Source of the DNA: Larimichthys crocea
Lineage: Eukaryota > Chordata > Actinopteri > Sciaenidae
Length of the DNA: 64,000 nucleotides
Reading direction: 5' to 3'
Assembly (NCBI RefSeq): GCF_000972845.2
Contig: NC_040011.1
Span: forward strand, 24,470,379-24,534,378
The translations under genes and the position numbers were made by a program. Shown here in pieces: positions 63,151 through 64,000 of this stretch (positions within the stretch are counted from its first letter, which is position 1; each line of letters opens with the position of its first letter). Below the pieces are notes generated by a model, which saw only the letters and a list, made by a program, of their open reading frames with translations, searched no databases and was not told where the DNA came from.

Positions 63151-64000
63151 TTTTATTGCCTGAACTTGACCAAGAGTTTAGGAGTGGCAGATCAAAAAAC
63201 TCTCATGAGTCATTTTGGAGGGGTTTGACTAACTGTTTTGTTGTTAAGGTATGAAAGAAAATATCTATAAATATGTCATTTAGATCCTTTAGACATTTTA
63301 ATCAAGACAAATATAGGAAATGTTATATGTGAATATTTTAAAACATTCAGACATTGTGCAGAGTTGTATGAATCTGAATTAATCCTGATGACTCACTATA
63401 CATGACAATAAATATCATGTCCTAAAGCCCTGCCGACAACCACAGTCATCTTGAGTCTGAAGACGCCATATGATATTTATTAACTGACATCATGTTTTCC
63501 ATACGCAGGGTTCAGCTCTGATTCCACATCAAGCGAGCCTGTTTTTATCGTGAGACATCATTATAGTAACAACGTAGTCATCTTGATTTACATCTAAGGA
63601 ACAGTCATGGTAGATATAACAAAGCAGAACTGACAAAACATTCCAATTGTTCTCTAAAAGGACCGATTATCTCCTACATTAACCCTCCGTGTAACACTGA
63701 AACATTTATATGTCTAGCATGCAAAAAAAGGAAAAGGCATTCCTCTTTTCTGGGTGTACATCGGCAGGGGAATTCAACTTTTCCCCACTTCATTCCGCGG
63801 TTATTTATCACCCCTGACGGTCGGGCCCTGGCCCACAGGAATTGAAGCGTAAGTGCAACAGGAAGAGGAGAAGGTGGACGGTCTGATCCCCAGCATGTAA
63901 ATCAAGCTTTTTTTATGAGGCCCGGCCACCCTGGAAGATGAAGTGCTCTTGTTGTGAGAGAAAACAGTGGAGCAGTACACATGTCATAACATTGACACCT
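63151..64000. other. Intergenic sequence at the right edge
   Basis: No gene or clear repeat. The last 200 bases are GC-richer (around 63800-63930) with no splice context seen. It may be part of a feature that continues beyond the window. Confidence 0.5.

Overview
The window is vertebrate nuclear DNA. It has long AT-rich introns, GT-AG exons, CA microsatellites, poly(A)/poly(T) runs and many short interspersed repeats. Several repeats resemble, from memory, families common in percomorph-type ray-finned fish, so the source is most likely a teleost. No operon, phage, CRISPR array, rRNA or intact tRNA was found.

Region 1 (1 to about 20,190, plus strand) is the 3' half of one gene, the small GTPase rab28. 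Five coding exons are visible: 1622-1751, 13963-14066, 14147-14224, an alternative exon 17105-17206 and the terminal exon 18716 onward. The first exon in the window starts at the residues following the switch II region, so the start codon, P-loop and switch I lie left of base 1. The G4 motif NKID is split by a 12.2 kb intron, and the G5 motif SAK is in the next exon. The last two exons give two alternative C-termini ending in CSVQ or CVVQ, both CaaX-type prenylation signals. The cassette exon carries its own stop 6 nt before a donor site. It is preceded by a 240-nt stretch with no AG dinucleotide and a long pyrimidine tract, which is the layout of a regulated exon with a distant branch point. 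The 3' UTR runs to a poly(A) signal at 20167.

Region 2 (about 20.2 to 64 kb) holds no gene I can recognise and looks like a gene desert. It contains several families of non-autonomous DNA-transposon-like elements, a 5'-truncated LINE tail nested in an older repeat, a TA-flanked inverted-repeat element whose core is an array built on GTGCGCAC, microsatellites, and GC-rich or homeodomain-site-rich blocks that could be regulatory. Known synteny in mammals (RAB28 3' end facing a large desert) fits, but conservation cannot be tested here.

The main points worth a second look are the architecture of the rab28 alternative exon, a near-perfect 43-bp inverted pair 2 kb apart, the palindrome-array element, and a 230-codon minus-strand open frame at 21.4-22.1 kb. 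I see no convincing new multi-gene system.
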